Assembly: GCA_035533815.1 (NCBI GenBank)
Contig: DATLTB010000048.1
Coordinates: 1-24,549 of the forward strand
DNA length: 24,549 nucleotides
DNA from: JANWKA01 sp035533815
GTDB lineage: Bacteria; Bacteroidota; Bacteroidia; Chitinophagales; Chitinophagaceae
Reading direction: 5' to 3'
In this document: piece after piece, positions 8,076-16,743 of the stretch
How positions within the stretch are numbered: the first letter of the stretch is position 1
How the letters are laid out: each line of letters begins with the position of its first letter
Notes under the pieces: model-generated
Seen by the model: only the letters and a program-made list of their open reading frames with translations
The model's database searches: none
What the model was told of the DNA's origin: nothing
Position numbers and translations under genes: made by a program

Positions 8076-9423
8076 ATTTGCTTAAACGGCGGTATAGTGC
8101 GGTCCGGGTTATTCCCAGTTCCCTGGCTGCACGGGTAATATTACCCTGATTTTTTTCAATCACTTTCAGGATGGCATTCCGTTCTATTTCACTCAGCTTG
8201 GTTTCCCGGAACTGTTCCGCAACAGACCGGACTGTTTCCATGGGGGAGAAAATAATATCCTGCTCCTGTAACTGTTGGCTTTCCGCCATGATGACGGCCC
8301 TTTCCATGGTATATTGAAGTTCCCTGACATTTCCCGGATATTGGTGGGAGATTAGCTTTTCTATTGCACTGGCCGCTAAACTGATATCCGGTTTGAAATA
8401 TTTATCTCCATAGATTTGGGTAAAATGCCGGGCAAGCAGGAGGATATCTTCCCCCCGTTCCCGAAGCGGGGGTACGGTAATTTCCACGGTATTAATGCGG
8501 TAAATGAGGTCTCTGCGGAAGCGTTTTTCATTACTCAGGACTTCAATCGGCACATTGGTGGCGCAAATGAGCCGGATATCTATGGGGATGGGCAGATTGG
8601 ATCCCAATCGGCTGATCTGGCGATTCTGTAAAGCACTTAACAGTTTCGCCTGCTGCTGGAGGGAAATATTACCGATCTCATCCAGAAATAGGGTGCCCAT
8701 ATGGGCAGATTCGAAGCGGCCCGTCCTGTCCCCTGTGGCATCTGTAAAGGAACCTTTGGTGTGACCGAAAAGCTCGCTCTCAAACAGGCTGTCTGTCAAG
8801 GCGCCAATATCCACTTTGACAAAAGAATTGGCAGACCGGGAGGAATGCTGATGGATGGCTTTGGCTATCAGGTCCTTCCCGGTTCCATTTTCGCCAAGGA
8901 TCAGGATATTAGCCTCAGTCACGGCTATTTTTTCCATTTTATGAAATACTTCCATCATGATTTCAGACCGGCCGAGCATATCTGGTCCGATGATATGGGA
9001 AGAATTTGGCCGGAGCTCAATATCATTTCCTGAAGATTTCTTGCGAAGGGTTTCCCGGACAGTCTCCAGCAGTCTTTCGTTATGCCAGGGTTTAATGATA
9101 AAATCCGAAGCCCCTTCCTTTAGGGACCTGACTGCCAGGTTGATATCTCCGTAAGCAGTAATCATGATCACGCTCACAGTAATATCCCATTCCCTGATTT
9201 TCTTCAGCCAGAATAATCCTTCATTCCCTGTATTGACGGAACTGTCAAAGTTCATATCAAGCAGGATTACATCAAAATGGCAGTTGTTTAACAGGTGACG
9301 GATCTGTCCGGGATTTTTTTCCGTGACCACTTCCCTGACTTCTGTTTTCAACAGCAGTTTGACCGCTGTGAGGACATCGGGATCATCATCAATGACCAGT
9401 AAACTGGATTGTTTCAGCTGCAT
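8065..9423 (-). CDS. NtrC-family sigma54-type response regulator
   Basis: A 452-aa cytoplasmic transcription activator with the full NtrC architecture. The receiver domain (1-125) has the acidic pair Asp12-Asp13, phosphoacceptor Asp56 in VILLDMNF, Thr89 in MITAYGD and Lys111 in KPW. The AAA+ domain (about 145-385) has Walker A GENGTGKD (177-184), the ELFGHTKGSFTDA segment, Walker B TLFLDEIG (Asp248-Glu249), and RDLIYRI and YPGNVREL further on. A Fis-type helix-turn-helix (about 427-447, ITRAARELGITRTALYRRL) ends the protein. The sigma54-contacting loop is GSFTDA (224-229) instead of the canonical GAFTGA. Asp in place of the second Gly occurs in related families, so activity is plausible but not proven. 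It is the first gene of the minus-strand operon and is translationally coupled to the kinase. The divergent palindrome near 9592 is the obvious candidate binding site, for autoregulation and for control of the efflux genes. Confidence 0.95.
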   Translation of the reverse strand: MQLKQSSLLVIDDDPDVLTAVKLLLKTEVREVVTEKNPGQIRHLLNNCHFDVILLDMNFDSSVNTGNEGLFWLKKIREWDITVSVIMITAYGDINLAVRSLKEGASDFIIKPWHNERLLETVRETLRKKSSGNDIELRPNSSHIIGPDMLGRSEIMMEVFHKMEKIAVTEANILILGENGTGKDLIAKAIHQHSSRSANSFVKVDIGALTDSLFESELFGHTKGSFTDATGDRTGRFESAHMGTLFLDEIGNISLQQQAKLLSALQNRQISRLGSNLPIPIDIRLICATNVPIEVLSNEKRFRRDLIYRINTVEITVPPLRERGEDILLLARHFTQIYGDKYFKPDISLAASAIEKLISHQYPGNVRELQYTMERAVIMAESQQLQEQDIIFSPMETVRSVAEQFRETKLSEIERNAILKVIEKNQGNITRAARELGITRTALYRRLSKYDI

Positions 9424-9577
9424 GGATTGACTTAGTGAAGGCTCGCTGCAATGTTACCATAATTTATCAGGATTTGACCATTGACCCTTGTTACAGCTTC
9501 CCTGACCTTTTAAAAGAAGTATACCGTAAATGCCGATTCATCCGGATAAAAAATCATTGCTTAACGGTCCCCTGTAT

Positions 9578-9610
9578 CGTTAACGGACATTCAATGTCCG
9601 AAAACGGACA
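9578..9610. promoter_or_regulatory. Overlapping palindromes built from CGGACA half-sites (putative regulator operator)
   Basis: A perfect palindrome of CGGACATT, one C, then AATGTCCG spans 9584-9600. With two mismatches it extends to 14-nt arms (9578-9591 and 9593-9606). A second perfect palindrome, TGTCCG-AAAA-CGGACA, spans 9595-9610 and shares the middle half-site. The two same-orientation half-sites, at 9584 and 9605, lie 21 bp apart, about two helical turns. The centre is about 133 nt before the fusion-protein start and 169 nt before the regulator start, in the only divergent gap of the locus. This fits an enhancer for the NtrC-type regulator encoded alongside. Binding is inferred; the palindromes are directly visible. 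Confidence 0.7.
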
Positions 9611-9724
9611 ATTTTAACAATTATTAACTTTATAAGTATTTGAATATCATTATTTTAATTATTGGCATGTAATTGAAGAGATTATTACACACCTGATCAT
9701 TCATTAACGATAGAAAAATTCCCT

Positions 9725-10978
9725 GTGGACAGAGCAATTCCCAAAAAGTTTTGGTCAAAAAAGCGGATACTGACTATTTCTGGTATCATGGCGATCCTGC
9801 TGCTGATCATTGCCAGCATTTATTACACCTCCGGTGGGTCCAAACAGAATGTGAACACCGACAGGCTGACGATCAGTACGGTGACCAAAGGCAGCTTCCA
9901 GGAAAGCATTACGGAAAATGGTATTGTACTGCCACTCACCACTATTTACCTGGATGCCCAGGAAGGGGGTAGGGTGGAAGAAAAATATGTGGAGGAGGGT
10001 TCGATCATGAAAAGAGGTCAGCCGATTCTCCGGATGTCCAATACCGACCTGGAACTTCAGCTGGTGGACCAGCAGACCAATGTGTACAATCTACTGACCC
10101 AGATGCAGATCGCCCGCAATGCCGCCCAGCAAAACCTGATCACCAACCTGAACCTCATGGCTGATGCGGAAAACAACCTGAAGGAAGCAAACAGGATTTA
10201 CCAGCTGGATCAGCGCCTGCTAGCCCAGAAGGCCATTGGTTACCAGGAATACCAGCAGGCTCGCAATAATTACCAGTACCAGGAGCAGAAAAAAAAGCTC
10301 ATGCAAAAGATCCTTGCTCAGGATTCGGCGATGAATACCCAACAACTCAATCAGGCCAGGCAGTCCTCCCTGGGTTCTAAAGAATCCCTTAGGTTAATGC
10401 AGGAGAAAGTGGGGGACCTGATCGTGAAAGCTCCGGTGGATGGTGAACTGACTTCCCTGGATGCGGAAATCGGAGAAAACAAGAACAAGGGGGATCAATT
10501 GGGCCAGATTGATGAACTGGGTGGATTTAAGGTTAAGATGGATATTGATGAACATTATCTTGACCGGATCGTTACCGGACTTACCGGGACATTTTCCTTT
10601 GCGGATACCACTTATACCCTGCGAATCAAAAAGGTTTATACCCAGGTCACTGACGGGAGATTCCGGGTGGATATGGCCTTTGTGGGAAAATCACCCATCG
10701 GATTACGCAGGGGCCAGACCCTGCAGATTTTGCTGGCCCTCAGTGATCCGAAACAAGCCATCCTGGTGCCCAGGGGGGGATTCTTCGAGCAGACTGGTGG
10801 AAACTGGATTTTCAAATTAAGCAAGGATGGTCATACTGCTTACCGGACAACCATTGAACTGGGCAGTCAGAATCCTGATTACTATGAAGTGCTGCAGGGT
10901 TTGAAACCAGGGGACCGGGTGATCACCTCAGGCTATGAAAATTTCGGGAATGTACAGGAACTGATACTGAAGAACTGA
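9725..10978 (+). CDS. HlyD/MacA-type periplasmic membrane fusion protein (efflux adaptor)
   Basis: A 417-aa adaptor that links an inner-membrane ABC permease to an outer-membrane channel. The GTG at 9725 is the only plausible start: the frame is closed by TGA at 9674-9676 with no earlier start codon, and it yields the N-terminus MDRAIPKKFW that I recognise from related adaptors. A single membrane anchor lies at about residues 14-33. The first half of the lipoyl/barrel domain (about 50-105) is followed by a long alpha-helical hairpin rich in Gln, Asn and Leu (about 106-227), the second lipoyl half (VGDLIVKAPVDGELTSL, 229-245) and a beta-barrel/membrane-proximal region to the end. It is the first gene of a seven-gene plus-strand array and sits 48 nt before an ATPase gene. 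It is divergent from the two-component regulator and probably controlled by it. The substrate is unknown. Confidence 0.93.
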   Translation: MDRAIPKKFWSKKRILTISGIMAILLLIIASIYYTSGGSKQNVNTDRLTISTVTKGSFQESITENGIVLPLTTIYLDAQEGGRVEEKYVEEGSIMKRGQPILRMSNTDLELQLVDQQTNVYNLLTQMQIARNAAQQNLITNLNLMADAENNLKEANRIYQLDQRLLAQKAIGYQEYQQARNNYQYQEQKKKLMQKILAQDSAMNTQQLNQARQSSLGSKESLRLMQEKVGDLIVKAPVDGELTSLDAEIGENKNKGDQLGQIDELGGFKVKMDIDEHYLDRIVTGLTGTFSFADTTYTLRIKKVYTQVTDGRFRVDMAFVGKSPIGLRRGQTLQILLALSDPKQAILVPRGGFFEQTGGNWIFKLSKDGHTAYRTTIELGSQNPDYYEVLQGLKPGDRVITSGYENFGNVQELILKN

Positions 10979-11009
10979 GTCAAATAACCATCAGCATATT
11001 TATTATTCA

Positions 11010-11026
11010 TTGTTAAAATCGAGTCC
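11010..11026 (+). repeat. Leader element, copy 1, before the first ABC ATPase gene
   Basis: TTGTTAAAATCGAGTCC lies directly before the ATG at 11027. A near copy, with 14 of 17 positions identical, stands at exactly the same distance before the other ATPase gene (19219-19235). It could be a relic of gene duplication or a shared translation-initiation or regulatory element. Confidence 0.5.
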
Positions 11027-11710
11027 ATGAGCATGATTAAGATAACTGATCTGGAAAAGATCTACCGGACGGAGGAAGTGGAGACCATTGCCCTGAATAA
11101 GCTTTCCATCGAAGTCGGTGAAGGGGAATTCGTTGCCGTAATGGGACCTTCAGGCTGTGGTAAATCCACCCTGCTGAACATTTTGGGATTGCTGGATGAC
11201 CCGGATGAAGGAAGCTTCCTGTTCAACGGCACGGAGGTTGCCCATTACAATGAGCGTATGCGGGCCAGCCTGCGCAAACATAATATCGGATTTGTCTTCC
11301 AGAGTTTCAACCTGATCGACGAACTCACGGTTTTTGAGAATGTGGAACTCCCCCTCATTTATACCGGGGTTAAATCTGGTGAGCGAAAAACCAGGGTGGA
11401 AGAGGTGCTGGATAAAATGCAGATCATGCACCGCCGTAACCATTTTCCCCAGCAGCTATCGGGAGGTCAACAACAACGTGTTGCTGTGGCCAGGGCGGTG
11501 GTAAACCGGCCCAGGCTGATCCTTGCCGATGAACCCACAGGGAACCTGGATTCCAGCAATGGCAATGAAGTCATGCAACTCCTTACGGACCTGAATGAGC
11601 AGGGGACAACTATCGTTATGGTGACGCATAGTGAGCACGATGCCCGGTTCAGTCACCGGATCATCCGCATGCTGGATGGACAGACGGTTACAGAAAACAT
11701 TTTGGTTTGA
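11027..11710 (+). CDS. ABC transporter ATPase, MacB/LolD type (first copy)
   Basis: A 227-aa cytoplasmic ATPase that powers FtsX/MacB-type permeases. Motifs are complete: Walker A GPSGCGKST (from residue 40), Q-loop Gln92 in FVFQSFNLIDELT, signature LSGGQ (144-148) followed by QQRVAVARA, Walker B LILADE (164-169), D-loop TGNLDS (Asp175) and H-loop His201 in VTHSEHD. Its size and the LIDELTVFENVELPL segment match the LolD/MacB-type subgroup. The ATG at 11027 is preferred; an in-frame ATG two codons later is also possible. It lies 48 nt after the membrane fusion protein and 112 nt before the first permease, and presumably energises one or more of the three permeases. A paralogue with less orthodox motifs is encoded at 19236. 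Confidence 0.95.
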   Translation: MSMIKITDLEKIYRTEEVETIALNKLSIEVGEGEFVAVMGPSGCGKSTLLNILGLLDDPDEGSFLFNGTEVAHYNERMRASLRKHNIGFVFQSFNLIDELTVFENVELPLIYTGVKSGERKTRVEEVLDKMQIMHRRNHFPQQLSGGQQQRVAVARAVVNRPRLILADEPTGNLDSSNGNEVMQLLTDLNEQGTTIVMVTHSEHDARFSHRIIRMLDGQTVTENILV

Positions 11711-11822
11711 ACCCGCTCTCAGTATCAGATTGCAACAGGGGATAGGGCCATCAATTCAGCCAAAGTCAGGCAACCCGCCACCCTGGTGCTGATCCGATAA
11801 ACAGCCAAGAATAATTCACGAC

Positions 11823-14186
11823 ATGTTCAAAAACTACCTGATCTCCGCCTGGAGAAGCATCACCAGAAATAAATTTTATACTATTCTCCACATATTCGGT
11901 ATGGCCACCGGACTTGCCGTGGGAATCCTGGTGTTATATTGGGTTAAGGATGAACTCAGTTTTGACCGGTTTAACCCTAACGGAAAAAATATATTCCGGG
12001 TCATTTCCCATTTAGGTACGGGAAATTCTCAGGTTACCCTAGGGGAATCCCCTTCTCCGCTGGCTATATTTGCCACCAGGGATATCCCCGGAGTGGTTCA
12101 TTCAGTCAGGATAAGTGTTGATAATGTATATACGCTATTTCGCAATGGAAGAAAATCATTCACGGGAAATCAGGCTGCATATGTGGACCCGGCATTATTT
12201 TCCATGTTTGATTTTCCCTTGATTTATGGGAACCCTGCAAAACCTTTTACCGGTAACCATTCCCTGATCCTCACGGAGACTACCGCCAGGAAATTCTTTG
12301 GGAACCAGAATCCCATGGGGAGGATCCTGGTAGCCAATGACAGTACCAATTTTGTGATCAGTGGGGTCATGAAGGATTTTCCGGAGAACTCCAGCATCCG
12401 CTATGATATGCTGATGCCTATGAGCCTGTTGGCCCGTAATTTCCTGGGAAATGGTTCCTGGAAGACGATTGACACGGATCTGGGTAACTTTAACTATCAG
12501 ATTTTCATTCAACTGCAGGCAGGCATATCAGCCGACACCGTTTGCGCGCAATTGACCCGGATCTACAAGGGAGAAAAAGGGCCGGAAGGGAAGGGGGAAT
12601 TCTTTACTCCCCAGCCTTTGCTGAATATGCACCTGTATGGGGCAGATGGGAACGATTCTGCCATGCAGGCGGTCAGGATATTTTTGATGGTTGGCTTATT
12701 GATTTTAGCGATTTCCTGTATCAATTATGTCAACCTGTCCACCGCGAGGTCCCTGGTCAGGGCAAAGGAAGTGAGCACCCGAAAGATCATTGGAGCTGCC
12801 AGGTTCCAGCTTTTTTTACAGTTTATCATTGAAACGATCCTGCTATTTATCATGGCCATTGCAGGGGCCATCATATTGATTATACTTTTATTGCCCCTGT
12901 ATAACCAGGTCAGTGGAAGGCAAATGGTATTCAATCCTGAAGACCCAGGAGTCTGGAAGATTTTCATCTTGGCAATTGCCGGCACCTTAGCTGCCTCCGC
13001 ACTTTATCCGGCAATGCTCATGTCTTCCTTTCGCCCGGTTGCAGCACTCAGGGGAAAATTTACTCCTGGAATCAGCACCTATTCCATTCGCAAGGTACTG
13101 GTGATTACCCAGTTCGTTATCTCAGTTATCCTGATTACAGGAACCTTGATTATCGGCAGGCAACTGCACTTTATCCGGAGCCGGTCTCCAGGCTTTGATA
13201 GGTCCTATGTGTTTACCATGGAAATGAATAATATCGGGTCTCATTATGCTGCAATCCGAAGCCAGCTGCTCCAACAACCGGGTGTCTTCGGAGTGGCCGG
13301 TGCGGACGACAATATCATCCATATTGGATCCGCTACCGGGGATACCTGGTGGGATGGAAAAGCACCGGGAAATATGTTCATGATCCACCCGATGGGTATC
13401 AATGCACAGTTCATACCCCTGATGAAGATGAAGATGCTGGAAGGGAGCAATTTCAGCGGGTCAGTCACAGATGCTGCCCATGTCATCCTCAATGAAACTG
13501 CTGTAAAAGAAGCGGGGATCACCGATCCGGTTGGAAAGAAATTCATCCTATGGCAAGACACGGGAACCATCATCGGAGTGGTGCGGGACTTTAATTACGC
13601 TTCCCTGAAACAAAAAATCGAACCGCTGATATTCTATGATGAACCGCAGCCTGGTATACTCTATGTGAAAACCACCGGAAGAGATGCTGCCATGGCCCTT
13701 GCAGCTGCCAGGGCTGTCTGGGAACAGTATAATCCATCATATCCTTTTGCCTACCGGTTCTTAGATGCAAGTTTTGACCGGATGTATCGTACCGATCAGC
13801 GGATGGGAAACTTATTCAGGTTTTTCGCCCTGGTGGCGATTTTATTATCCTGTCTGGGCTTATACGGACTGGCCACTTTTACCACAAAGTCCAGAACCCG
13901 GGAAATAGGCATCCGCAAGGTGATCGGGGCATCGGTATGGAATATCATGACCCTGCTTTCGGGGGATTTCATCAAGCTGGTGATCATGGCCATGATCATC
14001 GGGATCCCGGTTGCCTTACTGGTCATGAACAACTGGTTGAATAAATTTGCTTATCACATTCACCCGGGACCAGGCATTTTTTTACTGGCTGGTTTTATGG
14101 TTATCGGGATTGCTTTCCTGACTGTGAGCTCACAGGGGATTAAAGCAGCGGTGGCTAACCCGGTGAAATCATTGCGGACAGAATAA
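11823..14186 (+). CDS. FtsX/MacB-type ABC permease, first of three
   Basis: A 787-aa inner-membrane permease with a duplicated MacB_PCD plus FtsX architecture. There is one helix near the N-terminus (about 21-40) and a periplasmic core domain (about 45-280). A helix cluster follows (about 284-306, 334-360, 378-400), with the cytoplasmic coupling motif KEVSTRKIIGA (315-325). A second helix opens the second half (about 424-445), then a second periplasmic domain (about 450-655) and a last helix cluster (about 664-685, 716-735, 750-770) with EIGIRKVIGA (694-703). The C-terminus, KAAVANPVKSLRTE, is nearly the same in all three tandem permeases. Such proteins do not form a pore themselves. By family they act mechanically, driving periplasmic substrate through the adaptor and TolC. 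The first coupling motif is the most diverged of the set, with STRK where the others have GIRK. Confidence 0.93.
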   Translation: MFKNYLISAWRSITRNKFYTILHIFGMATGLAVGILVLYWVKDELSFDRFNPNGKNIFRVISHLGTGNSQVTLGESPSPLAIFATRDIPGVVHSVRISVDNVYTLFRNGRKSFTGNQAAYVDPALFSMFDFPLIYGNPAKPFTGNHSLILTETTARKFFGNQNPMGRILVANDSTNFVISGVMKDFPENSSIRYDMLMPMSLLARNFLGNGSWKTIDTDLGNFNYQIFIQLQAGISADTVCAQLTRIYKGEKGPEGKGEFFTPQPLLNMHLYGADGNDSAMQAVRIFLMVGLLILAISCINYVNLSTARSLVRAKEVSTRKIIGAARFQLFLQFIIETILLFIMAIAGAIILIILLLPLYNQVSGRQMVFNPEDPGVWKIFILAIAGTLAASALYPAMLMSSFRPVAALRGKFTPGISTYSIRKVLVITQFVISVILITGTLIIGRQLHFIRSRSPGFDRSYVFTMEMNNIGSHYAAIRSQLLQQPGVFGVAGADDNIIHIGSATGDTWWDGKAPGNMFMIHPMGINAQFIPLMKMKMLEGSNFSGSVTDAAHVILNETAVKEAGITDPVGKKFILWQDTGTIIGVVRDFNYASLKQKIEPLIFYDEPQPGILYVKTTGRDAAMALAAARAVWEQYNPSYPFAYRFLDASFDRMYRTDQRMGNLFRFFALVAILLSCLGLYGLATFTTKSRTREIGIRKVIGASVWNIMTLLSGDFIKLVIMAMIIGIPVALLVMNNWLNKFAYHIHPGPGIFLLAGFMVIGIAFLTVSSQGIKAAVANPVKSLRTE

Positions 14187-14256
14187 AGGAAAGTTAAAAT
14201 TAAAACCGCGAATGAATATCGAGGCCAGGAAATATTATTTTAAAAGGAGTTAACTG

Positions 14257-16605
14257 ATGCTCAACCAATTAAATCATATCTGGAGGAGTATCCGAAGGCA
14301 TGGGGCTTATAGCTTATTGAATATCTGTGGCCTGGCGGTCGGTATCGCCTGTGCCATCCTGATTTTACTCTGGGTGGAAGATGAGCTGGATTTTGATCAC
14401 CAGTTTACCCAAAATAGCCTGCTTTATGAGGTGATGGATAATCAGACTTACAGCGGAGTTACCAATACCTTTCAGTCTACTCCCGTTCTTCTTGCTCCTG
14501 CGCTCAGGTCGGAAATCCCAGGTTTGCAGCATACAACGGCAACTACCTGGGATAACCGTTCCTTGTTTTCCCTGGGGAGCAAATCAATCTATGAACACGG
14601 GATCTATGTAGATACCGGCTATTTTTCCATGTTCGGAAGTCCTTTTATTCAGGGAGATTCTGCCCAGGCATTTGACCAGCTGCATTCCCTGGTGATATCA
14701 AAGAAAATGGCCCTGAAATTCTTTGGAACGGTCCGGGTTTTGGGCAGGGAACTCAGGGTGGATAACCAGCAGGAGTATATCATCACCGGGGTAATGAAGG
14801 ATTATCCCAGAAACTCTTCCTTCAGGCCGGATTGGCTGATGCCAATGCAGATTTACAGGGAAAAGAATCCCTGGCTGCTCAACTGGGGAAACAATGGTAT
14901 TAAAACTTATGTTAAACTGGATCCCAGGGCGGATGTTACCCAGATCAATAAAATGATTTACCGGTTCATTGAGGCCAAGGATAGTTCGGCGAAAGCCAGG
15001 TTATTTTTATTTCCCATGGACAGGTGGCATTTATATGGTCATTTTGAAAACGGGAAACAGGCGGGAGGCGATATCAAATATGTCCGGCTGATTACCCTGA
15101 TCGCCTGGATCATTCTATTACTGGCTTGTATCAATTTCATGAATTTGGCAACAGCCCGCTCCGGCCTCCGGACCCGGGAAGTGGGCATCCGTAAAACCCT
15201 GGGTTCGGGGAAAGCGCAACTGGTGACCCGCTTTATAGCTGAATCCATGATGATGACTTTTATATCCATTCTATTGGCCATATTTCTGGTCTGGATCACC
15301 CTGCCGGCATTCAATATAATGGTTGACCGGCATTTGTCGTTACATGTTTTCCGGTTTGCCCATTTGGCAGGGTTATTCGCTTTGTGGATAGTCTGCGGCC
15401 TGGTTTCCGGAAGCTATCCTGCTTTTTACCTGTCCTCCTTTAATCCAGTCCGGGCACTCCGGGGAATCAATGATAAAAACAGTGCGGGTTTTATCCGCAG
15501 GAGCCTGGTGGTGTTACAGTTCACTGTTTCCGCCATATTGATCATCTGCACGGTGATCATTTTCCAGCAGGTGCAGCATGTCAGACAACGAAATCTTGGT
15601 TACCAGAGGAGGAATTTGATCTATATCCCGATCCGCCAAAGTATCATCCGGCATTTCAGTGCCGTCAGGGAGGAGCTCCTGGCGACCGGATATGCCCAGC
15701 ATGTAGCTTCCAGCAATCAGATCATATTTAATATTGACTCAAACGGGGGAGGTTTCAGCTGGCCGGGCAAAAGTACGGGGAAAGATATACTGATCAGCCA
15801 GGAGTGGGTGAGTCCGGGATTTCTGGGGACGATAGGGATAAAATTGCAAACTGGCCGGGATTTTATCCGGGATGCAGGTTATGACAGTACTGATATCATC
15901 ATTAATGCAAGCCTGGCTTCCCTGATGGGAAGGGATGGCCGGATCGGAACGATTGTCACCAGGGGCACCCAGCATTTCAGGATTATCGGGATCATTCAGA
16001 ATTTTATTTACAATAACATGTACAGTTCAGCGGACCCATTGATCTTTTTCTGCAATCCAGCCTTTACTTCTTATCTGTATGTCAGGTTAAATCCGGGGAA
16101 GGACCTGAGCAAGGCCATCAGCAGTATCGGTTCTGTCATCAGGGCCAATTCACCGGCTTATCCATTCGAATATTATTTCGCTGATACCGAGTTTGACAAG
16201 CTTTTTAAGACTGAAACTTTAATCGGTAAGCTGGCTGCATTATTTACCGGCCTGGCGGTTTTCATTTCTTGCCTCGGCCTTTTCGGCCTGGCGGCCTTCA
16301 CTGCTGAACGCAGGACTAGGGAAATCGGGATCCGCAAAGTGCTTGGAGCCACTCTCTCAGGTATAACCGGATTATTATCCGGGGAATTTCTCCGCTTAAC
16401 GGTGTTGTCCTGTGTAATCGCATTTCCGGTTTCAGCCTGGATTATGCACCGTTGGCTTCTGGATTATGCTTACCGGGTCAGACTACACTGGTGGGTATTT
16501 GCTGCAGCAGGTTTGGCAATTATCCTGATTACGCTGATGACGGTCAGCTTTCAGGCCCTAAAGGCAGCGGTTGCCAATCCGGTAAACAGCCTTCGCAGAG
16601 AATGA
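14257..16605 (+). CDS. FtsX/MacB-type ABC permease, second of three
   Basis: A 782-aa paralogue of the neighbouring permeases with the same order of parts: an N-terminal helix (about 20-40, LNICGLAVGIACAILILLWV), a periplasmic MacB_PCD-like domain, a helix cluster with REVGIRKTLG (Glu308 to Lys313), a second periplasmic domain, and a final helix cluster with EIGIRKVLGA (689-698). It ends in KAAVANPVNSLRRE. The start ATG follows a purine-rich AAAAGGAGT stretch 6-8 nt upstream, one of the few Shine-Dalgarno-like sequences in the window. It is 70 nt downstream of the first permease and 138 nt before the third, all on the same strand. Length and motifs are complete, with no sign of decay. Whether it pairs with the first or second ATPase, or forms a heterodimer with a neighbour, is open. 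Confidence 0.93.
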   Translation: MLNQLNHIWRSIRRHGAYSLLNICGLAVGIACAILILLWVEDELDFDHQFTQNSLLYEVMDNQTYSGVTNTFQSTPVLLAPALRSEIPGLQHTTATTWDNRSLFSLGSKSIYEHGIYVDTGYFSMFGSPFIQGDSAQAFDQLHSLVISKKMALKFFGTVRVLGRELRVDNQQEYIITGVMKDYPRNSSFRPDWLMPMQIYREKNPWLLNWGNNGIKTYVKLDPRADVTQINKMIYRFIEAKDSSAKARLFLFPMDRWHLYGHFENGKQAGGDIKYVRLITLIAWIILLLACINFMNLATARSGLRTREVGIRKTLGSGKAQLVTRFIAESMMMTFISILLAIFLVWITLPAFNIMVDRHLSLHVFRFAHLAGLFALWIVCGLVSGSYPAFYLSSFNPVRALRGINDKNSAGFIRRSLVVLQFTVSAILIICTVIIFQQVQHVRQRNLGYQRRNLIYIPIRQSIIRHFSAVREELLATGYAQHVASSNQIIFNIDSNGGGFSWPGKSTGKDILISQEWVSPGFLGTIGIKLQTGRDFIRDAGYDSTDIIINASLASLMGRDGRIGTIVTRGTQHFRIIGIIQNFIYNNMYSSADPLIFFCNPAFTSYLYVRLNPGKDLSKAISSIGSVIRANSPAYPFEYYFADTEFDKLFKTETLIGKLAALFTGLAVFISCLGLFGLAAFTAERRTREIGIRKVLGATLSGITGLLSGEFLRLTVLSCVIAFPVSAWIMHRWLLDYAYRVRLHWWVFAAAGLAIILITLMTVSFQALKAAVANPVNSLRRE

Positions 16606-16743
16606 AACAGGGTTGATGGGGAATAAATAGGGATAATTAGCTTTTAATGTTTGAAAGAAGAGATTACAACAAAGGGATATTAATTATTAAGACTTACTTC
16701 GGGGTGATCGGTATTGGTTTGGAAAAAATTAAATATTATTTCT

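Noticed and set aside
9435..9617. 60-codon open frame on the plus strand in the divergent control region
   Set aside because: It has a non-ATG start and unconvincing composition with no recognisable motif, and it runs through the palindrome. It is better explained as regulatory DNA.
16714..16743. TTG start extending the third permease by ten residues
   Set aside because: The ATG at 16744 aligns with the starts of the two paralogous permeases; the extension has no counterpart.
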